Below, one piece after another: positions 8,328 to 16,948 of a stretch of DNA of 33,868 nt (within the stretch, counting starts at the first letter, position 1; each line of letters opens with the position of its first letter). Below the pieces are notes generated by a model, which ran no database searches, was not told the DNA's origin, and saw only the letters and a list, made by a program, of their open reading frames with translations. The translations under genes and the position numbers were made by a program. The DNA comes from JAUVKT01 sp036350795 (lineage in GTDB: Bacteria > Bacteroidota > Bacteroidia > Bacteroidales > VadinHA17): positions 1-33,868 of the forward strand of contig JAZBNV010000086.1 in the NCBI GenBank assembly GCA_036350795.1, written 5' to 3'.

Positions 8328-8437
8328 AGGAATAAAATTATCTGGAATACAAATTTATATAAATACCATGAGTATGCTTGGTAGTATCAGCCTGAAGAAA
8401 GATAACAGATTTATTAATCAGAACCGGCATCTTTAGA

Positions 8438-9028
8438 TTAATTCATCTCGGGGCTTTCAGGAAAATCGGCCCAGATGCTGTACTTTTTCTTCATTGCCCT
8501 GAGAACCAGTTTCCAGGTATCTTCGGTGCGGTAGGTCATGATGGCCTTTGAACCCGCATTACCTATTATCCATGAATTTTCGTTTAGCTCCTTAAGCAAC
8601 TGGCCTTCGCCCCAGCCTGAATATCCAAGGAAGAACCTGACCTCACCTTCGTCAACTCTTCCGGCTGCAATAAGCTCCTTCAGCGGATCGACCTGACCAC
8701 CCCAGTAGATATTATCTGATATCCAGACACTATCGGGTATCAGCTCGCCCAGGGTATGCAGAAAATGAAGTGTATCGGGAGCAACCGGTCCACCCATGGT
8801 AAGATTCTCGTTCCAGGCCGAAAAGCCTTCAAGTGCATCCTTAACTTTAATATTAATGGTCTTATTCAGAATAAAGCCAACAGAACCCTTCTCTGTATGC
8901 TCGGTAAGGTAAACAAGGGTACGGTTAAAGAAAGTATCAGGCAGAAAGGGCTCGGAAATTAATAATTTGCCTTTCTCCGGTATTTTATCTTCGGGCCTTA
9001 TTGTAAAAAAGTCAAGGTTGGCTTTCAT
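8438..9028 (-). CDS. YqgE/AlgH family protein
   Basis: 196 residues, the normal length for the family. Visible blocks are KGKLLISEPFLPDTFFNRTLVYLTEH near the N-terminus, GFILNK, GGPVAPDTLHFLHT and the strongly conserved FFLGYSGWGEGQLLKEL, with a final SIWADFP. No signal peptide or membrane segment. It is a cytoplasmic DUF179 protein: structures show a small alpha/beta fold, but the biochemical role is not settled, and the AlgH name comes from a regulatory link to alginate in Pseudomonas. It lies 110 nt upstream of the PNGase-like gene on the same strand and is divergent from the NhaC-type antiporter. Confidence 0.92.
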   Translation of the reverse strand: MKANLDFFTIRPEDKIPEKGKLLISEPFLPDTFFNRTLVYLTEHTEKGSVGFILNKTINIKVKDALEGFSAWNENLTMGGPVAPDTLHFLHTLGELIPDSVWISDNIYWGGQVDPLKELIAAGRVDEGEVRFFLGYSGWGEGQLLKELNENSWIIGNAGSKAIMTYRTEDTWKLVLRAMKKKYSIWADFPESPEMN

Positions 9029-9181
9029 ATGCTGTATTTTCTAAAACCAATATAATTAAAATTGACCTTTAAATCAAGAATTAGCAGATAAATATAACAG
9101 CCGGGGTCATATTGTGTGGCACATGCTTTATCAGGAAAAAGAATTATCTTAGGCGACTGTAAAAAGAATCCGCATAAAGGT

Positions 9182-10669
9182 ATGACTTCAAAAATCAAAG
9201 CACCAACACTGATTCAATCTTTAATCCCCATTGTAGTTTTAATAGTATTACTGTCTCTCAATGTCAGGTTCTTTGGCGACGACACGCTATCGGGTTCGAA
9301 CCAGATAGCTTTGATACTGGCAGCAACTGTTGCCGGGCTTATTGCCTCATTGTTGGGACACAACTGGATTGATGTCAGGGCTGTTGTGGTTAAAAGTATT
9401 GGTTCAGCCATGCCTTCCATCCTTATACTTTTCCTGATTGGCTCACTGGCCGGGACCTGGATGCTGAGTGGGGTTGTGCCAATGCTGATATTTTACGGTC
9501 TTAAGATTCTTAACCCGGTAATCTTTCTTTTCGCCACTGTTGTTATCTGCTCAATAATATCACTTGCCACAGGAAGCTCATGGTCTACAATAGCAACAAT
9601 AGGTATTGCACTGCTGGGTATTGGCATTACCCTTGGCTTTAATCCAGGGCTGGTAGCCGGGGCAATAATATCGGGTGCATATTTTGGCGACAAAATGTCG
9701 CCCCTGAGTGATACCACAAACCTTGCTCCTGCCATGGCGGGCACCGACCTGTTTACCCATATAAGGTATATGGTTTATACAACAGGCCCGAGTATAACTA
9801 TAACCCTGATAATCTTTCTTATCCTGGGCTTTACCAATAAGCTGGATTCGAACTCAACCGATATTAATATTGTACTTGAAGCAATAAACCATAAGTTCAA
9901 TGTTACGCCCTGGCTCTTACTGGTTCCTGCTTTTCTTATATTTATTATTATCAGGAAAGTTCCTCCATTGCCTGCACTTATAGCAGGCACACTGGCAGGA
10001 GCAGTATTTGCCATAATATTCCAGCCAGACGTGGTAAGGGAAGTAGCTGCCACCCAGGGGAGTTTTCTGAAACAGTCCTATATTGGAATTATGAAAACAA
10101 TGTTTGGCAGTGTTTCGGTTGTAACTGACAACGATTCTGTAAACGAGCTGCTTTCTACAAGAGGGATGGCCGGGATGCTCAATACCATATGGTTAATTAT
10201 AACTGCAATGGTTTTCGGAGGTATAATGGAATCGGCAGGTATGCTGCTTAAGATAACAGGTACTATTATGAAGGTAGTACATAATACCGGGTCGCTGGTT
10301 GCTGCAACTGTCAGCACCTGCGTTTTTTTCAACCTTACAGCTTCCGACCAGTATCTCAGCATTGTTGTGCCCGGAAGGATGTTCGCAAAGACTTATCGTG
10401 ATATGAAACTTAAGCCCGAAGTACTTTCAAGGGCACTTGAAGACTCCGGGACAGTTACATCGGTATTGATTCCATGGAACACATGCGGAGCAACACAGAG
10501 CAGTATTCTCGGTGTGGCAACGCTGAGCTACCTGCCCTATGCTTTCTTCAACCTGATCAGCCCTTTTATGAGCGTATTTATGGCCGGTTTCAATATTAAT
10601 ATCAGAAAAATAGAGAGTGATGATGAAGAAAGCAAGGCCCTCGGTGATAATGACAGGAGAGATATTTAG
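9182..10669 (+). CDS. NhaC-family Na+/H+ antiporter
   Basis: 495 residues from ATG 9182. An in-frame GTG at 9116 would only add a polar 22-residue tail, so I use the later start. There are roughly 11-12 hydrophobic segments. Family marks include ATGSSWSTIATIGIALLGIG, the SGAYFGDKMSPLSDTTNLAPA loop (acidic and polar residues in a discontinuous helix, as in NhaC) and a second inverted half with ALEDSGTVTSVLIPWNTCGATQ. NhaC-type proteins exchange cytoplasmic Na+ (or use organic anion pairs such as malate/lactate in MleN) for H+ in the inner membrane. With NQR encoded nearby, a role in Na+ cycling is reasonable. The gene ends 4 bases inside the convergent DUF6599-like gene. Substrate cannot be fixed from the sequence. 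Confidence 0.88.
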   Translation: MTSKIKAPTLIQSLIPIVVLIVLLSLNVRFFGDDTLSGSNQIALILAATVAGLIASLLGHNWIDVRAVVVKSIGSAMPSILILFLIGSLAGTWMLSGVVPMLIFYGLKILNPVIFLFATVVICSIISLATGSSWSTIATIGIALLGIGITLGFNPGLVAGAIISGAYFGDKMSPLSDTTNLAPAMAGTDLFTHIRYMVYTTGPSITITLIIFLILGFTNKLDSNSTDINIVLEAINHKFNVTPWLLLVPAFLIFIIIRKVPPLPALIAGTLAGAVFAIIFQPDVVREVAATQGSFLKQSYIGIMKTMFGSVSVVTDNDSVNELLSTRGMAGMLNTIWLIITAMVFGGIMESAGMLLKITGTIMKVVHNTGSLVAATVSTCVFFNLTASDQYLSIVVPGRMFAKTYRDMKLKPEVLSRALEDSGTVTSVLIPWNTCGATQSSILGVATLSYLPYAFFNLISPFMSVFMAGFNINIRKIESDDEESKALGDNDRRDI

Positions 10670-11538
10670 TTTACACCTGCCGGTGTTGCAGTTATTACTT
10701 TCTGAATCCTGATATTCAGAAGATTCTTTTCAGATTCTATACTGATATCATTGCCCTCGCTGTCATACATCCTGAATGCCTGGGGACCTACCATGGTAAA
10801 ACCGGCAAACTTCTTCTCCCTGCTCAGCACTCCTGCTACTTCACCAAAGCGTCTTATCGAAGTAAAACTATCGTTGTAAATAAGGTGTATATCGGTCAGT
10901 CCCTGCTTTTCGATTGCATAGCCCTGTTCAATCCTGAATACATCTTTTGAAGTAAAGTAATAAATATTCTGCAGGCTGAATTTTCCCCTCAGAAGAGTCA
11001 CCCTGCCAGGGCTGTCGGCAAAGGTTTGGCTTATAGTGGGTTTTCTCCCCTGTATCTTTATGCGCGAGTCAATAACAGATGCCAGCTCCTCCATTCCCAT
11101 CTTCACAGATTGCTCGCCTGCATCTCCTGTTATTACCGCCACAAAATGATGCTTCCACAACACCAGCGAATTTCCATCCCAGAAAGCTTCCTTTCCTGCC
11201 TGGTAGCTGTTACGCATACCCCTGGTCTTGTGAAGGTAAATTGCATATGATGCATAAACATCACTCATTCTGAAAATCTCGAGAGAAATCTTTTCGCTTG
11301 CAGCATCAACAAAATCACCTCTCAGCACCCCCACAAAACCATATTCATAGAAAAGGTCTGCATCACGGTTGGCAGCAAATATAAGGTTATCGCCCCGGTA
11401 CTCTTTAAACTGTCCTGCCACGGCCCAGCCCTGCATTTCGCTTTTCCTGGGCATAAAAGCTTTTAACCCGGTTTGCGCTTCAGCCAGGAGGCCTCCGGAA
11501 TACATAAATATAAGCAGCAACAATATCCTCTTCATCAT
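10666..11538 (-). CDS. Secreted DUF6599-like protein of unknown function
   Basis: 290 residues. The start is either the first or second of two adjacent ATG codons (11538 or 11535). A signal peptide covers about the first 22 residues (LLLLIFMYSGGLLAEAQ). The mature part contains EMQGWAVAGQFKEYRGDNLIFAAN, DLFYEYGFVG and a block around SYAIYLHKTRGM, matching a family I recall as DUF6599, whose function is unknown. It has no transmembrane segment after the signal and no cysteine pattern. Stop codons of this gene and of the antiporter overlap by 4 bases in convergent orientation. It follows the E1 dehydrogenase gene on the same strand after 77 nt, so weak co-transcription is possible. Confidence 0.75.
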   Translation of the reverse strand: MMKRILLLLIFMYSGGLLAEAQTGLKAFMPRKSEMQGWAVAGQFKEYRGDNLIFAANRDADLFYEYGFVGVLRGDFVDAASEKISLEIFRMSDVYASYAIYLHKTRGMRNSYQAGKEAFWDGNSLVLWKHHFVAVITGDAGEQSVKMGMEELASVIDSRIKIQGRKPTISQTFADSPGRVTLLRGKFSLQNIYYFTSKDVFRIEQGYAIEKQGLTDIHLIYNDSFTSIRRFGEVAGVLSREKKFAGFTMVGPQAFRMYDSEGNDISIESEKNLLNIRIQKVITATPAGVN

Positions 11539-11615
11539 CTCTTATCAGTCTTGCTCCAAAATTATGAAATTGACAAAGTGCCCTGCAGAAAAGATATTAA
11601 CTGATGCTGATACTT

Positions 11616-14039
11616 TTAAACAAAGATAGAAGGGAATTTTTCAGGATTCGCTTCTCTCATCATATCATAAACAGTTTCAAAGATATCTTCGGCAGAGGGT
11701 TTCGAGAAGTAGTCACCATCGGTAGAATATGCCGGCCTGTGTTCTTTACCGCTCAGGGTTTTCGGCTCACTGTCGAGGTAATACCAGGCGTTCTGCTTTT
11801 CAAGAACCTGCTGCATCATATAGCCGGTTGTACCACCCGGAACGTCTTCGTCCAGGAACAATACCCTCCCTGTTTTCTTTATCGATTCCAGGATCATATG
11901 ATTCTTATCGAAGGGCAGTAGTGTCTGTACATCAATTAGTTCCACGGAGATGCCATGCTTTGACAGGTGCTCTGTTGCGTGCATGGCCACTTTAAGGGTA
12001 GACCCATACGACACAACAGTAATATCGGTACCGGGAGAAATAATTTCGGGTACACCCAGCTCGAGCCTGAACTCACCGGGGTTTTCAGGTCTTCTCTCTT
12101 TCTGACGGTAACCATTAAGTGGTTCTATTACTATGGCAGGATCATCTCCCTCGAGCAGGGTATTATAGAAGCCTGCAGCACGGGTCATATCTCTTGGCAC
12201 ACACACATGTATTCCGCGCACCGAGTTAATAAGCATTCCAATTGGAGAGCCGGAGTGCCATATTCCTTCGAGCCTGTGCCCCCTGGTACTCACGATAACC
12301 GGCACAACCATACTTCCGGCAGTCCGGTAATGGGTAGATGCCACATCATCACTCAGACCCTGGATGGCATAAAGCAGGTAATCCAGGTATTGTATTTCGG
12401 CTATTGGCCTCAGTCCCCTGAGTGCCAGTCCAACGCCCTGTCCCAGGATTGTGGCCTCGCGTATCCCTGTATCCGAAATCCTGAGTTCGCCATATTTCTT
12501 CTGCAAACCCTCAAAACTCTGATTAACACCTCCGATTTTGCCTGCATCCTCGCCGAAGGTAACCAGCTTAGGATTCCTGGCAAAGAGCACATCATAGTTA
12601 TCTCTCAGTATTTCACGTCCGGGGACTTCAGGTGAATTCTCATTATATACCGGAGCAACCGGCTTAACCTTTAATGCTGATGTTGAATTCTGGTTTAGAA
12701 GATAGGTGTTATACCTCTGGTAGGAATCGGCCCTGTTTCGTTTAAGCCAGGCCTGCAGGTCGTCACGAAGCGACTCTTTCTTCTTGCAGTCGCCGCATAC
12801 ATTGCGCATTATTTTCCGGGCAGCAACAAAGTTATCCTTTCGGATAGGGTGCATTACGCTCTTAAGATCATTAATGATATCCGATATTGCATCCTCCTTT
12901 ACATCAGCAGTACAATTGCATGACTTTTCGGTAACCAGTTTTACCAGTGCATCACGCTCAACTTTAATTGGGTCGAGGAAGGCCTTCCACCCTGTTTTTC
13001 TTGCTTCTTTCGCTTCGTCTGCTGCTTCCGACTCAATCTTATCAAGTTCTTCAGCACCTGCCAGGCCGGTTTCAATTATCCACTCCCTCATCTTCTTAAT
13101 AGGGTCGTACTCGTTCTCCCAGTTAAGCCTGTTCTCATCCTTGTACCTCTCGTGCGAACCGGAGGTTGAGTGACCGAGTGGCTGGGTAACCTCTTCAACA
13201 TGGAATAAAACAGGAGTATGCTCTTTCCTGCAAAGCTCAATACCTTCTTCAAACATCTTAATAAGCCCGGCGTAGTCCCAGCCTTTTCCTTTAAAGAGCG
13301 TAATACCTGAATCCGATCCTTCCTTCTGGAATCCGGCGAGAACCTCTGAGATACTTTCCTTGGTAGTCTGGAATTTTTTTGGAACTGAAATTCCGTAACC
13401 ATTATCATATACTGTAATTGCGAGCGGAACCTGGAGTACGCCGGCTGCATTAATTGTTTCCCAGAAGAGGCCCTCGGATGTACTCGCATCACCTATCGAA
13501 CCAAAGGCTACCTCGTTACCACCGTTTGAAAGGGTTTTAAGCCCCTTAAGTTCTTTAATATTCCTGAACAGCTTCGAAGCCTGGGCAAGTCCCAGTAAGC
13601 GTGGCATCTGACCGGCTGTAGGAGATAGATCGGCTGTTGAATTTTTTAATTTACTCAGTTCCTTCCAGCTACCATCAGGATTTATGTTTGGGGTTGAAAA
13701 ATGATTATTAAAAACCCTTCCGCCATTTCCGGGATTAAGCTCCTTGTCTGTATTACCATAGAGCTGGTGAAAAAATCCTTCGGCATCATATAAGCCCATG
13801 GCCATCATCCAGGTCTGGTCGCGATAGTATCCCGACCTCCAGTCGCCGTTCCTGAACTGCTTGGCAAGTGCAAGCTGTACTATTTCCTTGCCATCTCCAA
13901 AGATTCCGAATTTCGCTTTGCCTGAAAGAACTTCTCTTCTTCCTATTACACTCAGGTTACGGCTTAGGTTTGCCATCCTGTAGTCTGCAAGTACCTCTTT
14001 CTTCGATAACTGTGCTTTTACGCTCTCCTCCTTACTCAT
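11616..14039 (-). CDS. Fused 2-oxoacid dehydrogenase E1 alpha/beta subunits
   Basis: 807 residues, equal to an E1-alpha plus an E1-beta chain in one polypeptide. The alpha half (about 20-370) holds the thiamine diphosphate/Mg site: G183-D184 through N213, a 30-residue spacing in the GDx-N pattern, with SIGDASTSEG and YDNGYG. The phosphorylation-loop-like HSTSGSHERY is at about 290-299. The beta half (about 475-807) has TFGEDAGKIGG, SDTGIREATILGQGVGLALRG, the EIQYLDYLLYAIQ block and VPRDMTRAAGFYNTLL. This is the E1 type that decarboxylates branched-chain 2-oxoacids or pyruvate and passes the acyl group to lipoyl-E2. No E2 or E3 lies in the window. The linker (about 370-470) carries C374-x-C376 and C415-x2-C418, an unexpected possible metal site. 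The substrate remains open; branched-chain 2-oxoacids are my best guess. Confidence 0.88.
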   Translation of the reverse strand: MSKEESVKAQLSKKEVLADYRMANLSRNLSVIGRREVLSGKAKFGIFGDGKEIVQLALAKQFRNGDWRSGYYRDQTWMMAMGLYDAEGFFHQLYGNTDKELNPGNGGRVFNNHFSTPNINPDGSWKELSKLKNSTADLSPTAGQMPRLLGLAQASKLFRNIKELKGLKTLSNGGNEVAFGSIGDASTSEGLFWETINAAGVLQVPLAITVYDNGYGISVPKKFQTTKESISEVLAGFQKEGSDSGITLFKGKGWDYAGLIKMFEEGIELCRKEHTPVLFHVEEVTQPLGHSTSGSHERYKDENRLNWENEYDPIKKMREWIIETGLAGAEELDKIESEAADEAKEARKTGWKAFLDPIKVERDALVKLVTEKSCNCTADVKEDAISDIINDLKSVMHPIRKDNFVAARKIMRNVCGDCKKKESLRDDLQAWLKRNRADSYQRYNTYLLNQNSTSALKVKPVAPVYNENSPEVPGREILRDNYDVLFARNPKLVTFGEDAGKIGGVNQSFEGLQKKYGELRISDTGIREATILGQGVGLALRGLRPIAEIQYLDYLLYAIQGLSDDVASTHYRTAGSMVVPVIVSTRGHRLEGIWHSGSPIGMLINSVRGIHVCVPRDMTRAAGFYNTLLEGDDPAIVIEPLNGYRQKERRPENPGEFRLELGVPEIISPGTDITVVSYGSTLKVAMHATEHLSKHGISVELIDVQTLLPFDKNHMILESIKKTGRVLFLDEDVPGGTTGYMMQQVLEKQNAWYYLDSEPKTLSGKEHRPAYSTDGDYFSKPSAEDIFETVYDMMREANPEKFPSIFV

Positions 14040-14163
14040 TTGTAAAATATTTTGGGTTGATTTTTACTATGTCCTAACTTATTAACCAATTAAACTAAAA
14101 AAGGTTGAAATTGTTTTATTAATATTGTAACACAAAAATAACTAAATACACAGGAGAAAAGAT

Positions 14164-14394
14164 ATGTTTCTACAGCTACTTATGTTAAGCGGGATATTAT
14201 TACTTATATCTGTTGCGGCACTGGGGATTAGAATACTGGTAAAAAAGAATGGAAGATTCCCCCAGACCCATATTGGCAGAAACAAGGAAATGGCCAAACG
14301 TGGCATATCCTGTGCTCAGAAAATTGATGTTGGTTGTAATCCGAGCGGTAAATATCCCCAATGTTCAAGCTGTGCAGCTGCAATTGAAGAATAA
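14164..14394 (+). CDS. One-TM four-cysteine small protein, candidate NqrM-like NQR maturation factor
   Basis: 76 residues. One hydrophobic segment (about 3-25) is followed by a short basic stretch and a conserved-looking THIGRNKEMAKRGISC region with cysteines at 50, 58, 67 and 70 (C-x7-C-x8-C-x2-C). NqrM (DUF539), needed in Vibrio to insert iron between NqrD and NqrE, has the same build: about 70-80 residues, one N-terminal helix and four C-terminal cysteines. The gene lies 10 nt from the convergent apbE and close to nqrABCDEF. It has an unusually good Shine-Dalgarno for this phylum (AGGAG at 14152-14156, 7 nt from the ATG). I infer a metal-centre assembly role from architecture and neighbourhood. 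I cannot align it confidently with NqrM, so a related but distinct family is possible. Confidence 0.75.
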   Translation: MFLQLLMLSGILLLISVAALGIRILVKKNGRFPQTHIGRNKEMAKRGISCAQKIDVGCNPSGKYPQCSSCAAAIEE

Positions 14395-14404
14395 AGCCGG
14401 CAGT

Positions 14405-15418
14405 TTACTCTTCAATAAAGGATAGCATCCTGTCGGTATACCATGTTCTGAATTCCCCGTTTTCGTCCGAATAAACCAGGTAGGCATCAAGCGAAGGATT
14501 GCTGGCCAGCATCTCTTTTGCACCTTCAAGACCCTTTACCATGCAGGCTGTTGCAAAAGCATCAGCGCTTATGCAATCGCCGGCTATTATAGTGGCGCTC
14601 AGCAGCTTATGCTGCACCGGCCTGCCCGTAACAGGATCAATGGTATGAGAATACTTAAGCCCGTCATTATCTTCGTAGTATTTACGGTAATTGCCTGAAG
14701 TTGCCAGCGAATTGTTCTCAAGCTTAATAATTGCCTGCACCTGGTCGCCCGGGATATTATTCCCGTCAATGGGCTTGTCAATAGCTACCTTCCATGGTGT
14801 TCCCGGATACTTCGACCCGGTGGCACGTATCTCGCCTCCAAGCTCTACAAGGCACCTGCTCACGCCTTTCTCAATAAGAAAAGAGGTAAGCAGGTCAACC
14901 GAATAACCCTGTGCAATGGCATTTACATCAATATACATTCTGCTGTTTTCCTTTACCAGCCTGCTGCCTTCAAGTTTCAGCCTGTTCATCCCCACCAGTT
15001 CCATCAGCGAATCAAGCATCTCCACATTGTACTTCTCCTGCGATTCGGGCCCGAAACCCCAGGCGTTAACGAGTGGACCCATCGTAATATCGAAGGCACC
15101 ATCACTAAGTTTCCAGACTTCAAGTGCTTTGTTATAAACGGCAATCATCCACTTATCGGCCTCTACCCAGCTTCCCCTGTTAAGGGCTGAAATCCTGGAA
15201 TCTTTATTGTATGCTGAAAGCGACAGATCAAAGAGATGCAGGAATGTATCAACTTCGTTCTTAAGCAGGCCGGGCTCGAGTCCGCTTTCGCCATCATAAA
15301 TAATGGAATAAGTTGTGCCCTGTGCAAAGCCCCTTATATTGTAGTAATCGGGTGCTGACTCTTTGCATCCGGAAGTGAATAAGAAAATAAAAAATAAAGC
15401 AGACAGAATATATTTCAT
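14405..15418 (-). CDS. apbE: FAD:protein FMN transferase (ApbE), lipoprotein
   Basis: 337 residues from ATG 15418. A TTG seven codons further upstream is less likely because ATG 15418 gives a clean lipoprotein signal (MKYILSALFFIFLFTSGC) with FTSG|C at the lipobox. The body shows ApbE family marks: FAQGTTYSIIYDG, NRGSW, GAFDITMGPLVNAWGFG, the IDVNAIAQGYSVDLL block, ELGGEIRATG and SHTIDPVTGRP followed by ISADAFATA, which contains the Mg-binding Asp region. ApbE takes FMN from FAD and attaches it to threonine in target proteins on the periplasmic face. The obvious targets, NqrB and NqrC, are encoded just upstream on the same strand, separated by the terminator at 15631-15663, so apbE probably has its own promoter. 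A TAATTTTG box (minus strand, 15444-15437) is possible but very close to the start. Confidence 0.92.
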   Translation of the reverse strand: MKYILSALFFIFLFTSGCKESAPDYYNIRGFAQGTTYSIIYDGESGLEPGLLKNEVDTFLHLFDLSLSAYNKDSRISALNRGSWVEADKWMIAVYNKALEVWKLSDGAFDITMGPLVNAWGFGPESQEKYNVEMLDSLMELVGMNRLKLEGSRLVKENSRMYIDVNAIAQGYSVDLLTSFLIEKGVSRCLVELGGEIRATGSKYPGTPWKVAIDKPIDGNNIPGDQVQAIIKLENNSLATSGNYRKYYEDNDGLKYSHTIDPVTGRPVQHKLLSATIIAGDCISADAFATACMVKGLEGAKEMLASNPSLDAYLVYSDENGEFRTWYTDRMLSFIEE

Positions 15419-15630
15419 AGCATAAAAATCTTTTCCCAAAATTAATAATTATGACCTTGCAGCACACATACTCTGCTGTCAAAAAATATTGCTGTAAGGA
15501 AAAGTATCATTCATCTAAAAATTCGAATGCTTCACCAAAATAGCCTTTTCCCGTATTAATAAATATCTTAGATTTACTCCTGAAGATTATTTTCATATTC
15601 CCCTTTCCCCTATCTTTTAATTAAGATAAC

Positions 15631-15663
15631 AAAAAAAGAGGAGCTGTTCCCAACAGCCCCTCT
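15631..15663 (-). terminator. Intrinsic terminator of the nqr operon
   Basis: A 12-bp stem (15637-15648 with 15652-15663) closes a 3-nt loop. On the minus strand the pair 42/58 is G-U, whereas on the plus strand it is an A-C mismatch, so the hairpin is complete only in the nqr transcript. A run of seven T residues on the minus strand (15637-15631) follows the stem. It sits 20 nt past the nqrF stop. The rest of 15419-15682 holds no gene that I can see. Confidence 0.85.
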
Positions 15664-15682
15664 TTTTACTTATTATCCATAT

Positions 15683-16936
15683 TTATCCGCCGAAGTCATC
15701 AAAGGCAATTGCCTCATCGGGGATACCCATATCGTATAGCAGTTTAAGCACTGCATCATTCATCAGTGGCGGTCCGCAGAGGTAGTATTCAATCTCTTCC
15801 GGCTCCTCATGCTTACTCAGGTAATTATCATAAAGAACCTGGTGTATAAAGCCTACATACCCGTCCCACTTATCCTCATCAAGCGGCTCAGAAAGGGCCA
15901 GGTTAAAAGTGAAATTTGGAAATTTCTTTTCTATCTCACGGAATTCGTCTTCGTAGAATATTTCTCTTTTCGACCTGGCACCGTACCAGTACGATACCTT
16001 ACGGCCTGATTTAAGGGTATGAAAGAGGTGGAAGATATGTGAACGCAGGGGTGCCATTCCTGCCCCGCCACCAATATATAACATTTCGTTCTCTGTATCC
16101 TTAATATGAAACTCTCCGTAGGGTCCTGAGATCATAACCTTATCACCAGGCTTCCTGGTAAAGATATATGAAGAACACAGGCCGGGAGGAACATTCATAA
16201 AGGCATTCCTTTTCCTGTCCCACGGAGGAGTGGCGATACGAATATTCAGCATAATAATATTACCTTCTCCAGGGTGGTTGGCCATAGAGTAGGCCCTGAT
16301 GGTTTCCTCGCTGTTCTTTGTTTTAAGATCCCACATATTGAACTTATCCCATTCATCGCGGAACTCTTCCTCAACTTCAATATCCCTGAAACTGATATCA
16401 TATTTTGGAACGTCAATCTGGATATATCCGCCCGACTGGAAATCAAGGCTTTCGCCTTCTGGCAGGCGCACAACGAACTCTTTGATAAATGTTGCAACAT
16501 TCCTGTTGGAAATAACTTCACACTCCCACTTCTTAACTCCCAGTATAGCTTCGGGAATCTTAACCTTCATATCCTCGCGGACCTTCACCTGGCAGCCAAG
16601 CCGCCAGTTATTCTGTTGCTCCTTCCTTGTAAAGAAGCCTGTTTCGGTGGGCAGGATAGATCCTCCTCCTTCGAGCACCTGGCATTTACACTGAGCACAG
16701 GTACCGCCGCCACCACATGCAGAGGGAAGGAATATCCCGTTTGCAGACATGGTGCTCATAAGATTATTACCCGGCGAAACTGTTAATTCCCGATCGTTTA
16801 TCTGCAGTTTAACATCTCCCTGTGGAATAAGTTTTGCCCTTGCATACAGCAGTACAATAACGAGCAAAAGTATTACAAGCAGAAAAACCACAATACTGAT
16901 TGTTATAACACCTATAGTTGATGTAGCTAGAATCAT
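15683..16936 (-). CDS. nqrF: Na+-NQR subunit F (NADH dehydrogenase, 2Fe-2S and FAD)
   Basis: 417 residues. One N-terminal membrane helix (about 4-31) is followed by a plant-type ferredoxin domain with cysteine ligands C74, C80, C83 and C115. The FAD/NADH-binding reductase module then shows RAYSMANHPGE (flavin), YIGGGAGMAPLRSH (pyridine nucleotide) and the C-terminal YYLCGPPLMNDAV. The final aromatic/acidic FDDFGG tail is typical of NqrF. It accepts a hydride from NADH on the cytoplasmic side and sends electrons through 2Fe-2S to the rest of the complex. It is the last gene of nqrABCDEF, 12 nt after nqrE, and is followed by the terminator. An extra cysteine (C85) lies next to the cluster ligands. 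Confidence 0.97.
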   Translation of the reverse strand: MILATSTIGVITISIVVFLLVILLLVIVLLYARAKLIPQGDVKLQINDRELTVSPGNNLMSTMSANGIFLPSACGGGGTCAQCKCQVLEGGGSILPTETGFFTRKEQQNNWRLGCQVKVREDMKVKIPEAILGVKKWECEVISNRNVATFIKEFVVRLPEGESLDFQSGGYIQIDVPKYDISFRDIEVEEEFRDEWDKFNMWDLKTKNSEETIRAYSMANHPGEGNIIMLNIRIATPPWDRKRNAFMNVPPGLCSSYIFTRKPGDKVMISGPYGEFHIKDTENEMLYIGGGAGMAPLRSHIFHLFHTLKSGRKVSYWYGARSKREIFYEDEFREIEKKFPNFTFNLALSEPLDEDKWDGYVGFIHQVLYDNYLSKHEEPEEIEYYLCGPPLMNDAVLKLLYDMGIPDEAIAFDDFGG

Positions 16937-16948
16937 AATTATAAATAT

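Noticed and set aside
11967..12635. 222-codon plus-strand open frame
   Set aside because: It is fully antisense to the E1 beta half, which has clear family motifs; its own translation shows no recognisable domain.
16274..16786. 170-codon plus-strand open frame
   Set aside because: It is antisense to nqrF over its ferredoxin and flavin domains, with no family signal.
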